From Candidatus Dadabacteria bacterium (GTDB lineage: Bacteria > Desulfobacterota_D > UBA1144 > Nemesobacterales > CSP1-2), in assembly GCA_022615255.1 (NCBI GenBank), contig JAKEHC010000096.1, positions 1 to 14,030 on the forward strand: a stretch of DNA of 14,030 bases. Reading direction: 5' to 3'. The translations under genes were made by a program, and so were the position numbers. Position 1 is the stretch's first letter. Each line of letters starts with the position of its first letter. The notes below the pieces were generated by a model. That model did no database searches. It worked only from the letters and a program-made list of their open reading frames with translations, and was not told the DNA's origin. Of the stretch, positions 6,002 to 13,361 are shown one piece after another.

Positions 6002-6391
6002 CTATTCTTTCTCACCAGGCCAATCTGTTATCCCATATACACCCGACTTTAAAACCTTCAAGGCTAAGAGACCGCACTTATATCTTACCGGTGAGAGCGT
6101 TACTCCTAAGGCTGAAAGCATATCCTCCTTGTTGATTTTCTTTATATCATCCACGTCCTTGTCAATGATCATATCCGTAAGTATTGATGCCGCAGCCTGG
6201 CTTATTGCGCATCCCTTTCCTGAAAACCTTACCTCCTCGACCTTATTATCAACAATCTTTAAATCAATCCTTATAACATCTCCGCATGAAGGGTTCCCTT
6301 CTTCATGAGATATATCAGGTATAAGAAGACTCCCATAATTCCGAGGGTTTTTATAGTGATCAAGAAGATATTCCATCTCATCAAAACCCAT
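6002..6391 (-). CDS. sufU: SufU-type sulfur transfer protein
   Basis: A 129-residue IscU-fold protein. C36-G-D38, G-K-G-C61-A-I-S-Q and Y-K-C106-G-L-L-A-L are the zinc/sulfur ligands of SufU. The extra segment between the second and third cysteines (DKDVDDIKKINKEDMLSAL region) is the SufU hallmark that separates it from IscU. SufU accepts persulfide sulfur from SufS. The first in-frame ATG (6397) has AAAGGGG only 2 bases away; the second (6391) places it 8 bases away and is chosen. The 144-base gap from sufD is the longest inside the operon and shows no gene or clear terminator. Confidence 0.93.
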   Translation of the reverse strand: MGFDEMEYLLDHYKNPRNYGSLLIPDISHEEGNPSCGDVIRIDLKIVDNKVEEVRFSGKGCAISQAAASILTDMIIDKDVDDIKKINKEDMLSALGVTLSPVRYKCGLLALKVLKSGVYGITDWPGEKE

Positions 6392-6535
6392 GTGCATAAC
6401 CCCTTTATTACGTTGAACCCTTTTCTTTGAGAATCTCGATAAAGTAGAGTTTTAATCCACCACACATTGTTAAAAAAATGGATGACATTCAGTGAGTTCT
6501 GTTTAATAATTGCGAAAGCTGTCTTAATATTAATA

Positions 6536-7882
6536 TCATAAGACACTCTCCAAATGCTTTCCCTGGGCGAAGCGATCAGTGACAATACCCTCAAGACCCT
6601 TTCGAATTGGCTCTACCTTCATGCGCTCTAGGCTTTCACTGGCAAAAGCAAGCAGAAGAAGCACTCGTGACGTCCCCTCATCTATGCCCCGGGAACGTAG
6701 GTAAAAAATCGCATTCCGATCAATCTGCCCTATCGTTGCCCCATGAGTGCACTTCACATCATCGGCATATATCTCAAGCTGTGGCTTTGTATCAATTTGA
6801 GCCTCATCCGAGAGCAACAGATTTTTATTGGTCTGCTTGGCATCGGTCTTTTGGGCGTCCTTGTGAACGATAATTCTGCCATGGAAAACCCCGTGGGACC
6901 TGCCATCGAGTATTCCTTTATAAAGCTGTCTGCTGTCGCAGTGAGGACTTGCGTGTTCGACCCTCATGTAGTTATCCATATGCTGCCTGCCGGTTGGCAT
7001 AAAGAGGCCATTTATCATACACTCAGAGCCTTCACCCGCCATCACAGGATGCACGTTGCTTCTTACAAGCGCGCCGCCCAGAAGCACCGAATGCAATGTA
7101 ACATTACTGCTCCTAGACTGCTGAAATCTTATCGTCGAGACGTTGAACGCCTTCTTACTCTCCCGCTCAATCATATAGTGGCTGAGCACGCTATTCTCAC
7201 CCACTACAACCTCTGAGATTGAATTTGAGAAATAGACATCCTCTCCTAAAGATATGTAATCCTCGATAATTGTTGCCTGGCTGTTGTCTTCTAATACTAT
7301 CAGGTTGCGTGGATGGGTAATGGTAGGCGAGGAGGCTGAAGATGATATGTATAATATATAAATAGGCTCTTTAAGTACTGCACCATTTGGTATGTATATA
7401 AATGCTCCATCCTTCAAAAAAGCGGTATTTAGCGCCAAAAATGCGTCCCTCTGAAAGTCGGCATATTGAGCAAGATGCTCATCAAGCACATCTCCTTCCA
7501 CCGTTAATGCACGTGAAAGGCTGCCTAACTTTAAACCGTCAACGCTAAAGCGTATAGAGGAAAGTGACGGTGAATATTGTCCATTGAGAAATACAAGACG
7601 GGTGCATTCAAGCCCACTAAACGTATACCGCTCAAGCTCTTTAGAATCAAGTTTCTCATGGCCGTTCTCTGCCAGTTTGAAAGGTGTACGTGTAATTGGA
7701 CCCACGTTAGTGAACCGCCAATCTTCATCCTGGATTGTCGGAAATCCTAACTCAAAGAATCTCGAGATACCAGCCCGCCGAATGGAGCGTAGCCATGTTG
7801 GGTCATTGATAAGCGATCCCTTCTCAAAACGCTCGAATCCTTCTAAGTAGCTTTCCTTACTCTGCATTACGATTGTATCCAT
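6536..7882 (-). CDS. sufD: Fe-S cluster assembly protein SufD
   Basis: A 448-residue beta-helix scaffold subunit that pairs with SufB in the SufBC2D complex. Family features are D-E-D-W-R-F-T near residue 55, the long beta-helical core, and Y-A-D-D-V-K-C-T-H-G-A-T near residues 372-383, whose cysteine and histidine face the SufB interface where the cluster is thought to form. The C-terminal helical part contacts SufC. The first ATG (7894) has no ribosome binding site of its own; GGAG inside its second codon is 6 bases before the ATG at 7882, which I take as the start. The gene begins 14 bases after sufC, so the two are probably translationally coupled. The C-terminus (HLESVL) is ordinary. Confidence 0.96.
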   Translation of the reverse strand: MDTIVMQSKESYLEGFERFEKGSLINDPTWLRSIRRAGISRFFELGFPTIQDEDWRFTNVGPITRTPFKLAENGHEKLDSKELERYTFSGLECTRLVFLNGQYSPSLSSIRFSVDGLKLGSLSRALTVEGDVLDEHLAQYADFQRDAFLALNTAFLKDGAFIYIPNGAVLKEPIYILYISSSASSPTITHPRNLIVLEDNSQATIIEDYISLGEDVYFSNSISEVVVGENSVLSHYMIERESKKAFNVSTIRFQQSRSSNVTLHSVLLGGALVRSNVHPVMAGEGSECMINGLFMPTGRQHMDNYMRVEHASPHCDSRQLYKGILDGRSHGVFHGRIIVHKDAQKTDAKQTNKNLLLSDEAQIDTKPQLEIYADDVKCTHGATIGQIDRNAIFYLRSRGIDEGTSRVLLLLAFASESLERMKVEPIRKGLEGIVTDRFAQGKHLESVL

Positions 7883-7896
7883 TCTATGCTCCATTT

Positions 7897-8682
7897 TTAA
7901 GCGTTTACAGGCACAGCAGTTCGAGATTCCTCTTCAAGCCAAGAATAGCCTTTGCTCTCAAGCTCAAGAGCCAATTCCTTGCCACCTGACTTTACAATCC
8001 TCCCATCGACTAGCACATGCACATAGTCTGGCACTATGTAGCTAAGTAACCTTTGGTAGTGGGTAATAACGATAAATGCGCGCTCCTTGTTCCTAAGTGC
8101 ATTGACACCCTTAGCAACGATTTGTAGGGCATCAATATCAAGACCTGAATCAGTTTCATCCAGTATGCCCAGGGTAGGCTCAAGCACAGCCATTTGAAAG
8201 ATCTCATTTCGTTTCTTCTCTCCCCCTGAGAATCCCTCGTTTACAGAACGCTGCAGGAGATCGTCGCTCATATGTACTATCTTCCCTCTCTCCTTTAGTA
8301 GTTTTGCAAACTCAACTGGCTTGAGAGGTTCAAGACCGCGAAACTTCCTCTGAGCATTTAAGGCTGTCCGCATTAGGTATGTATTAGTAACACCTAGGAT
8401 CTCAACCGGGTACTGGAAAGCCATAAAGATTCCCATACATGCGCGCTCCTCAGGCTTTATTTCCATAAGGTTTTTTCCCTGGTAGATTATCTCCCCTTCG
8501 GTAATCTCATACGTATCGCGCCCAGCCAAAACTTGAGCAAGAGTGCTTTTGCCAGAGCCATTCGGACCCATAATTGAATGGACCTCGCCAGCATTTACCT
8601 TTAAGTCAACACCATTTAGAATCTCCTGGTCGTTTACCTTCACATGTAGATTCTTGATTTCAAGCATAGGTTTTTTTACCAT
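7897..8682 (-). CDS. sufC: ABC ATPase SufC
   Basis: A 261-residue cytoplasmic ABC-type ATPase that powers SufBCD; it is not a transporter. Walker A G-P-N-G-S-G-K-S-T (39-47), Q-loop Q90, signature F-S-G-G-E-K-K (151-157), Walker B L-G-I-L-D-E (171-176) followed by T-D-S-G-L-D, and the switch H208 in I-T-H-Y-Q are all intact. E-T-D-S-G-L-D is characteristic of SufC. An AAGGAG lies 12 bases before the ATG, a rather long spacing. It sits between sufB and sufD in the order B-C-D found in many operons. Confidence 0.97.
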   Translation of the reverse strand: MVKKPMLEIKNLHVKVNDQEILNGVDLKVNAGEVHSIMGPNGSGKSTLAQVLAGRDTYEITEGEIIYQGKNLMEIKPEERACMGIFMAFQYPVEILGVTNTYLMRTALNAQRKFRGLEPLKPVEFAKLLKERGKIVHMSDDLLQRSVNEGFSGGEKKRNEIFQMAVLEPTLGILDETDSGLDIDALQIVAKGVNALRNKERAFIVITHYQRLLSYIVPDYVHVLVDGRIVKSGGKELALELESKGYSWLEEESRTAVPVNA

Positions 8683-8722
8683 TTTCTATATCTTCTCCTT
8701 TTACAAAATTACGTTTAGAGAT

Positions 8723-10153
8723 TTAACCAACGCTACCCTCGAGGCTGACGCTTAATAATCTCTCCGCTTCAACAGCAAACTCAAACGGCAGCTCACCCAG
8801 AACCTTCTTGCAAAAACCGTTGACTATCATTGATACAGCATCTTCTGCAGATAAGCCACGCTGTTTAAGGTAAAAGATTTGATCCTCCCCAATCTTAGAG
8901 GTAGATGCCTCGTGTTCCATCTGGGCAGATGAGTTTTTCACCTCTATGTATGGGAATGTATGGGCGCCGCACTTATCACCTATAAGCAAAGAATCGCACT
9001 GTGTATAATTCCGTGCCCCTTCTGCATTCTTATGTATCTGCACCAAGCCACGATATGTGTTTTGACCAAACCCGGCAGAGATACCCTTAGAAACAATTGT
9101 ACTTGTCGTGTTTTTACCTACGTGAATCATCTTCGTGCCAGTATCAGCCTGCTGACGGTTATTAACTATCGCAACAGAGTAGAATTCCCCGACAGAATTA
9201 TCACCCTCTAATATACAGCTCGGATACTTCCAAGTAATAGCAGAACCGGTTTCGACTTGAGTCCATGATATATGAGAATCTCTTCCCAAGCATCTACCAC
9301 GCTTAGTGACAAAGTTGTATATCCCGCCATTGCCCTCTTTATCACCTGGGTACCAGTTCTGGATTGTAGAGTATTTAATAGTGGCATTATTATGAGCTAT
9401 AAGCTCCACAACCGCCGCATGAAGCTGGTTTTCATCGCGCTTCGGAGCGGTGCATCCCTCTAAATAACTGACATAAGAGCCATCCTCTGCGATTATTAAC
9501 GTTCGCTCAAATTGACCGGTATTTTCCGCATTAATGCGGAAGTACGTAGAAAGCTCCATCGGACAGCGGACTCCCTTAGGGACATAGACGAATGATCCGT
9601 CGGTAAATACAGCTGAGTTTAATGCCGCAAAGAAGTTATCGTTATGAGGAACGACAAATCCAAGGTACTTCCTGACTAGATCAGGGTGCTCCTGAACAGC
9701 CTCTGAAATAGAGCAAAAGATAATACCCAGCTCAGCCAGTTTTTCTTTAAACGTTGTTATTAATGAGACACTGTCAAAAACAGCGTCCACCGCCACGCCT
9801 GCGAGCATCTCACGCTCGTTTAGTGGAATCCCGAGTTTCTCATATGTCTTTAGTAGCTCAGGGTCCACCTCGTCAATGCTATTTGGCTTCTTCTTAGGCG
9901 CCGCATAGTAGCTAATTGCCTGATAGTCAATTGGGGAATAATGGACATTCTGCCACCTCGGCTCTTTCATCGTGCACCAGTGGTTATAAGCCTTTAAGCG
10001 CCACTCAAGCAGCCAATCCGGCTCGTTTTTCTTTGACGATATCAAACGGATTGTATCTTCATTAAGACCGCGCGGTGCGATCTCCTGTTCAATGTCAGTT
10101 ACAAATCCGTACTTGTATTCTTGGTCTGTTAACTCCTTAAAATCAACGCTCAT
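8723..10153 (-). CDS. sufB: Fe-S cluster assembly scaffold SufB
   Basis: A 476-residue scaffold subunit. The family marks are E-P-D-W-L-L-E-W-R near residue 44-52, the central beta-helix, and the C-terminal N-Y-T-Q-C386-D-S-L-L-I-G-D-K-C-G with the cysteine equivalent to E. coli C405, plus M-E-H-E415-A with the glutamate equivalent to E434, both needed for cluster building. The first ATG (10165) carries GGAGG just inside it, 5 bases before the ATG at 10153, so the latter is the likely start. It lies 53 bases downstream of the Rrf2 regulator gene. Length and motifs are normal for the SufB family, distinct from the shorter SufB-like archaeal forms. Confidence 0.97.
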   Translation of the reverse strand: MSVDFKELTDQEYKYGFVTDIEQEIAPRGLNEDTIRLISSKKNEPDWLLEWRLKAYNHWCTMKEPRWQNVHYSPIDYQAISYYAAPKKKPNSIDEVDPELLKTYEKLGIPLNEREMLAGVAVDAVFDSVSLITTFKEKLAELGIIFCSISEAVQEHPDLVRKYLGFVVPHNDNFFAALNSAVFTDGSFVYVPKGVRCPMELSTYFRINAENTGQFERTLIIAEDGSYVSYLEGCTAPKRDENQLHAAVVELIAHNNATIKYSTIQNWYPGDKEGNGGIYNFVTKRGRCLGRDSHISWTQVETGSAITWKYPSCILEGDNSVGEFYSVAIVNNRQQADTGTKMIHVGKNTTSTIVSKGISAGFGQNTYRGLVQIHKNAEGARNYTQCDSLLIGDKCGAHTFPYIEVKNSSAQMEHEASTSKIGEDQIFYLKQRGLSAEDAVSMIVNGFCKKVLGELPFEFAVEAERLLSVSLEGSVG

Positions 10154-10206
10154 ATTACCCTCCATATTTCTTTATTACTTAATTTTTTCTCCACTCGAAT
10201 TCAAAT

Positions 10207-10620
10207 CTACATTACTCCTGTTTTTCGGCTCAACATATCTTCCAAAGTAGTACTCTCAAGTATTTTAATCATTGAAATCTGAAGCTTATCCCAAACCGGT
10301 AGCTGAGGGCAATTCTCATATAGAACACAGATTGAATCCTTTTCCATACAATCAATCATCCTAAACTCACCCTCTATAGCTTCATATACCTCCCTAAGTG
10401 TTATCTCCCTCGGGGATTTTCTTAGAACATAACCGCCTTCAGGTCCTACCATTGATCTCACAATTCCTTTATTTACGAGCTTTCTCATGATCTTAGCCAG
10501 GTAATTCAATGGTATATGCTGGTTTTGGGAAATCTCTTTAATATTAAACCTTCCTATAGGGTCTTTACTCAAATAAGTTAACGACCTAACCGCATAATCC
10601 AATGTTCTGCTTACTTGCAT
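10207..10620 (-). CDS. Rrf2-family iron-sulfur sensing regulator
   Basis: A 137-residue winged-helix repressor of the IscR/SufR-like group. The N-terminus S-R-T-L-D-Y-A-V-R and the recognition region L-A-K-I-M-R-K-L with G-P-E-G-G-Y-V-L wing are typical. Cysteines C91, C98 and C104 form a C-x6-C-x5-C set in the position of the [2Fe-2S] ligands of IscR (which has C-x5-C-x5-C). As first gene of the suf operon it very probably senses cluster supply and adjusts suf transcription. AGAGGT precedes the ATG by about 9 bases. I leave the symbol blank because iscR, sufR and other Rrf2 names cannot be told apart from sequence alone. Confidence 0.93.
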   Translation of the reverse strand: MQVSRTLDYAVRSLTYLSKDPIGRFNIKEISQNQHIPLNYLAKIMRKLVNKGIVRSMVGPEGGYVLRKSPREITLREVYEAIEGEFRMIDCMEKDSICVLYENCPQLPVWDKLQISMIKILESTTLEDMLSRKTGVM

Positions 10621-10663
10621 ATTGACTTACCTCTATTCTGGATATTTAACATCTACATAGTAC

Positions 10664-10691
10664 AAGATATCATACCCTTAAAAACTGTCAA
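10664..10691 (-). promoter_or_regulatory. Main suf operon promoter
   Basis: Minus-strand TTGACA (10686-10691), 16-base spacer, TATCTT (10664-10669) preceded by TG one base away (extended -10). The predicted start near 10657 leaves a leader of about 36 bases before the Rrf2 gene. A sequence around the -35 and spacer, GACTTGAC...AAGGGTAT, partly resembles the IscR type 1 operator (left arm ACTTGAC, right arm GGGTAT) but the arm spacing is one base short. Autoregulation by the Rrf2 protein is therefore plausible, not shown. Confidence 0.6.
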
Positions 10692-10743
10692 GTCCTAGTA
10701 AAATGATTCTTATATGAATGGTGTAAACTTAGGGAGGTTATAA

Positions 10744-10791
10744 CTGCGATATAAGCAGATGTTATTTTATATGTGATTCGTGGATTGTCAA
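10744..10791 (-). promoter_or_regulatory. Possible second, upstream suf promoter and hairpin
   Basis: Minus-strand TTGACA (10786-10791), 16-base spacer and TAAAAT (10764-10769) match the consensus at 11 of 12 positions. It lies 100 bases upstream of the first promoter and 54-81 bases past the end of the 86-residue gene. The predicted start near 10757 falls on a small hairpin, CTGC-ttatatc-GCAG (10758-10744). Either a tandem suf promoter or a chance match in AT-rich DNA. Confidence 0.45.
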
Positions 10792-10844
10792 GGTTTATAT
10801 ATACACATTATAGATCTTTAATAGCCTTACCATTAATAAACCTG

Positions 10845-11105
10845 TCAACTATTTAATGTCTTAGATTTATTTGCATTAATCTCCTCCATGATTTTTTCCC
10901 AGAGAATGTATGCATCAACTATCTTTTCTTTTACGTTACCGAGGTACATTTCAAAATTGATAAGCGCTTGTTTAACATTATCCAAAGAATCATCCTGGGC
11001 AGCCTTTTTCACTGGTGTATATTGTTGTTTAAGAATGGTTGCATTTCCATTAAGCACAGCCAAAGTTTGACTTAGCTTTTCAATAAGCTCTTTAATTTCG
11101 TCCAT
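10845..11105 (-). CDS. Small helical protein of unknown function
   Basis: An 86-residue, mostly charged protein without cysteine, signal peptide or membrane segment. It is predicted to be almost all helix, with heptad-like hydrophobic spacing at both ends (I4, L7, I8, L11, then L14, L18) and in the L-G-N-V-K-E-K-I-V-D-A-Y-I-L-W stretch, suggesting a coiled coil or helical bundle. A strong AGGAGG lies 7 bases before the ATG, so the gene is real. It is 69 bases after the SufS-like aminotransferase gene on the same strand and just upstream of the suf promoters. I do not recognise the family; a partner or adaptor of a neighbouring protein is possible. Confidence 0.8.
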   Translation of the reverse strand: MDEIKELIEKLSQTLAVLNGNATILKQQYTPVKKAAQDDSLDNVKQALINFEMYLGNVKEKIVDAYILWEKIMEEINANKSKTLNS

Positions 11106-11174
11106 AATATTCCTCCTGCAACTAAAGGTAGATTAATATAAGGCTCTTATGTCATTTTTTTTCATATTTTGCTA

Positions 11175-12326
11175 TTAATTAGATTTTATCACTTTATCCA
11201 TAGCATTGAATAGACTTAATATCTCATGCCCCGTGTTATAAAAGTGGGGTGATACACGAATCGCTCCACCCCGTACATTGACCAATATGCCCTCTTCTTT
11301 CAACCTATCTTTGACATTAATTGGGTTAAAACTCCCTATAATGGAAATGATTCCTCCCCTTTCTTCTTTATCTTTTGGTGTCCTAACTTGAAAATCCCTC
11401 TTCTCTGCCTCCCTTATAATTAGGTCGCCAAGCTCAATGACCCTGCTTTGAATCCTATCAATTCCAACCTCGATAAGAAGGTCAATTGCCGCGCCAAGTG
11501 CAAAAATCCCCATAACGCTCAGCGAGCCCTCTTCAAATCTTAATGCGTTTGTTTTAAGACGAAAATCAATGTGGTCATAATCAGATTCATTTATAATGCT
11601 CTTCCACCCTATAAGTGACGGATTAAGTCTTTGAGCACGTTCTTTTCTACAATAGAATATGCCGCTTCCTTCCGGGCCTAAAAGCCATTTATGCCCATCT
11701 GCCGAAAGAAAATCTATTTTAAACTCATTTACGTCCATGGGAACTACACCCAGGCTTTGAATTGCATCAACAAAAAAAAGAACCCCTCTTCTCCGACACA
11801 ATTCCCCAGCCATTTTTAAGTCTATTTTAAAACCATTTGAGAAGTTCACAGAACTAACGGTAAGAAGTCGTGTTCTTGAATCAATTAACATCTCAATATC
11901 CTCGAGCAGAATCCTTCCATTTCGAGATTGGGCAACCCTTATCTCGACCCCCTTTCTCTTTAGATTCAACCAGGGGTAAACATTTGAAGGGAAATCGTTC
12001 TCACAAAGAAGGAGATTATCCCCTTCCCTCCAATCTAGCCCTTCTGCAACTATGGAAATCCCATGAGACGTATTTTTTACGAAGGCTATTTCTTCAGGCT
12101 CTCCGGCTATAAAGGTAGCGCTTTTCTTTCTAATCTGCTCAACCCCGTCCATCCATTGTTTATAATTAAACATTCCGTTCTGTGTAGCTTCAGATAAGAA
12201 CTTTTCAACCGCCATCTTTACCCTTAACGATATAGGAGCTACCCCGGCATGGTCGAGATAAATATATCTATTAGTTACAGGAAACTCTTTTCTATAATCT
12301 TCGAGTGACTTCTTATGCGAACTCAT
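11175..12326 (-). CDS. Class V aminotransferase, SufS-like but without catalytic cysteine
   Basis: A PLP-dependent fold-type I enzyme of 383 residues from the ATG at 12326; the longer frame starts at a GTG (12341) with no better ribosome site. D-H-A-G-V-A-P near the N-terminus, V-D-A-I-Q-S (binding the pyridine ring) and S-A-D-G-H-K-W-L-L-G-P-E-G (PLP lysine) are intact. Where cysteine desulfurases carry R-S-G-x-x-C it has N-V-R-G-G-A-I-R-V-S-P-H-F-Y-N-T, the pattern of isopenicillin-N-epimerase/kynureninase-like members. The PLP-stacking histidine of E-H-H-S-N is replaced by E-N-D-F-P-S-N. A persulfide desulfurase is thus unlikely; a lyase, epimerase or selenocysteine-lyase-like reaction on an amino acid is possible. 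The substrate cannot be told. Confidence 0.88.
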   Translation of the reverse strand: MSSHKKSLEDYRKEFPVTNRYIYLDHAGVAPISLRVKMAVEKFLSEATQNGMFNYKQWMDGVEQIRKKSATFIAGEPEEIAFVKNTSHGISIVAEGLDWREGDNLLLCENDFPSNVYPWLNLKRKGVEIRVAQSRNGRILLEDIEMLIDSRTRLLTVSSVNFSNGFKIDLKMAGELCRRRGVLFFVDAIQSLGVVPMDVNEFKIDFLSADGHKWLLGPEGSGIFYCRKERAQRLNPSLIGWKSIINESDYDHIDFRLKTNALRFEEGSLSVMGIFALGAAIDLLIEVGIDRIQSRVIELGDLIIREAEKRDFQVRTPKDKEERGGIISIIGSFNPINVKDRLKEEGILVNVRGGAIRVSPHFYNTGHEILSLFNAMDKVIKSN

Positions 12327-12363
12327 TTTATAGTATTCCACTTAACAATATATAATAAAAATA

Positions 12364-12384
12364 TTCTAAATGATAAGGTTAGAA
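12364..12384. repeat. Inverted repeat TTCTAA/TTAGAA upstream of the aminotransferase
   Basis: TTCTAA (12364-12369) and TTAGAA (12379-12384) are perfect inverted repeats, 9 bases apart, centred about 48 bases before the aminotransferase ATG. The spacing of about 15 bases between arm centres suits a dimeric regulator, but AT-rich DNA produces such dyads readily. Confidence 0.3.
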
Positions 12385-12403
12385 CAACGTACTACTCAAA
12401 GGG

Positions 12404-12490
12404 GAGAATCTCAATGAGGAATTGAAACTGAAGCCAGACAGCGATGTCTGCCCTGGTTTGGATTCTCAGTGGCGACCGGACGGTCGCCCC
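12404..12490. repeat. Structured intergenic element, REP-like
   Basis: Three nested or adjacent inverted repeats in 87 bases. GAGAATC (12404-12410) with GATTCTC (12461-12467) encloses CAGACA-gcga-TGTCTG (12435-12450), and next to it is GGCGACC-ggac-GGTCGCC (12471-12488). The GC content is well above the flanks. The GGCGACC/GGTCGCC hairpin and the CAGACA/TGTCTG hairpin each resemble intergenic palindromic repeats I recall from many bacterial genomes. The element lies between the divergent aminotransferase and DUF4159 genes. Confidence 0.55.
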
Positions 12491-12493
12491 AAC

Positions 12494-12525
12494 TTGACAC
12501 CATTATTTAAAATCCGCATTATAAG
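12494..12525 (+). promoter_or_regulatory. Possible promoter for the DUF4159 gene
   Basis: A perfect TTGACA (12494-12499) lies directly after the structured element. The -10 is ambiguous: CATTAT (12517-12522) gives a 17-base spacer and a start at about 12529-12530, virtually at the GTG; TATAAG (12520-12525) fits better but needs a 20-base spacer. The promoter is therefore only a candidate. Confidence 0.4.
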
Positions 12526-12530
12526 ATAGA

Positions 12531-13292
12531 GTGATAACCAGAAGAGACCTTCTTAAAGCACTCGCGGCGACTGGGGTTGGAATAAGCTCTATCCCACTTT
12601 TGGGTTTTGGTGAAGCCTCAAGGTTTCACTTTGCTCAACTGATTTATGGCGGCGAGTGGGACCCGCGTCCCAGGGCTTACAAAAGGCTTATGGCTGCACT
12701 CGATTCGAGAACCAGTGTTGAAACCTCTTTCGAGAGAAAAGCACTCCGGATTGAAAGCAAAGACCTCTTTTATTATCCATTTCTTTATATAACAGGTAAA
12801 GAGGGGTTCGAACCATTTAAGGAGGAGGAAAGGAGAAGGGTTAGAAGATTCCTAAAGCAAGGCGGCACGGTTCTAGTTGACGATGTTTCAGGAGAAGAAA
12901 TCTCTCCATTCGATTCACAAATCCGAGAAGAACTTCTCACCATTCTTCCTGAATCCCCACTTAGTCAAATTACTAATGAGCATGTAATGTTTAAGTCGTT
13001 TTATCTCCTATCATCGGTGAGCGGAAGGAAGCTTGTTAAACCATATCTTGAGGGAATTACATTTACAGATGAGGATAGAACTCCTGTAATCTATTCCAGA
13101 AACGATTTAGGCGGCGCTTGGTCAGAGGATGAGTTTGGAAAATGGCAATTTGAATGTATCCCTGGTGGAGAAGCTCAGAGAGAGTTTGCCTTTAGACTCG
13201 GAGTAAATATCATAATGTATGTACTCACAGGAAACTACAAAAAAGACCAGATACATACCCCCTTTATCAAGCGTAGACAGATAAGTCTTTAA
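12531..13292 (+). CDS. DUF4159 protein exported by the twin-arginine pathway
   Basis: A 253-residue protein starting at a GTG. T-R-R-D-L-L-K (3-9) closely fits the twin-arginine motif, followed by a weakly hydrophobic stretch to about residue 27 (L-L-G-F-G-E-A), so it is folded before export to the periplasm. The rest matches the DUF4159 layout: F-A-Q-L-I-Y-G-G-E-W near residue 34-43, Y-Y-P-F-L-Y-I-T-G, V-R-R-F-L-K-Q-G-G-T-V-L-V-D-D, and a closing F-R-L-G-V-N-I-I-M-Y-V-L-T-G. The family is flavodoxin/ThuA-like in fold and its biochemical role is not established; it is often found near MoxR ATPase/von Willebrand-domain genes, which are not in view here. No Shine-Dalgarno precedes the GTG. The twin-arginine motif supports this start. 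Confidence 0.85.
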   Translation: MITRRDLLKALAATGVGISSIPLLGFGEASRFHFAQLIYGGEWDPRPRAYKRLMAALDSRTSVETSFERKALRIESKDLFYYPFLYITGKEGFEPFKEEERRRVRRFLKQGGTVLVDDVSGEEISPFDSQIREELLTILPESPLSQITNEHVMFKSFYLLSSVSGRKLVKPYLEGITFTDEDRTPVIYSRNDLGGAWSEDEFGKWQFECIPGGEAQREFAFRLGVNIIMYVLTGNYKKDQIHTPFIKRRQISL

Positions 13293-13336
13293 TGAATTTT
13301 ATTATCATTCACCTGATTCAAAACCTATGTCGGAGC

Positions 13337-13346
13337 TAGGCGCCTA
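13337..13346. repeat. 10-bp perfect palindrome before the acetyltransferase gene
   Basis: TAGGCGCCTA is a perfect palindrome 15 bases before the acetyltransferase ATG. It could be an operator or simply chance. Confidence 0.3.
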
Positions 13347-13361
13347 ATAGACGAGAACTCA

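Noticed and set aside
6271..6594. 107-codon minus-strand open frame across the sufD-sufU gap
   Set aside because: It overlaps both the end of sufD and the start of sufU in another frame; product not protein-like.
6743..7216. 157-codon plus-strand open frame
   Set aside because: It lies wholly antisense inside sufD, which has strong family evidence; no Shine-Dalgarno and no recognisable domain.
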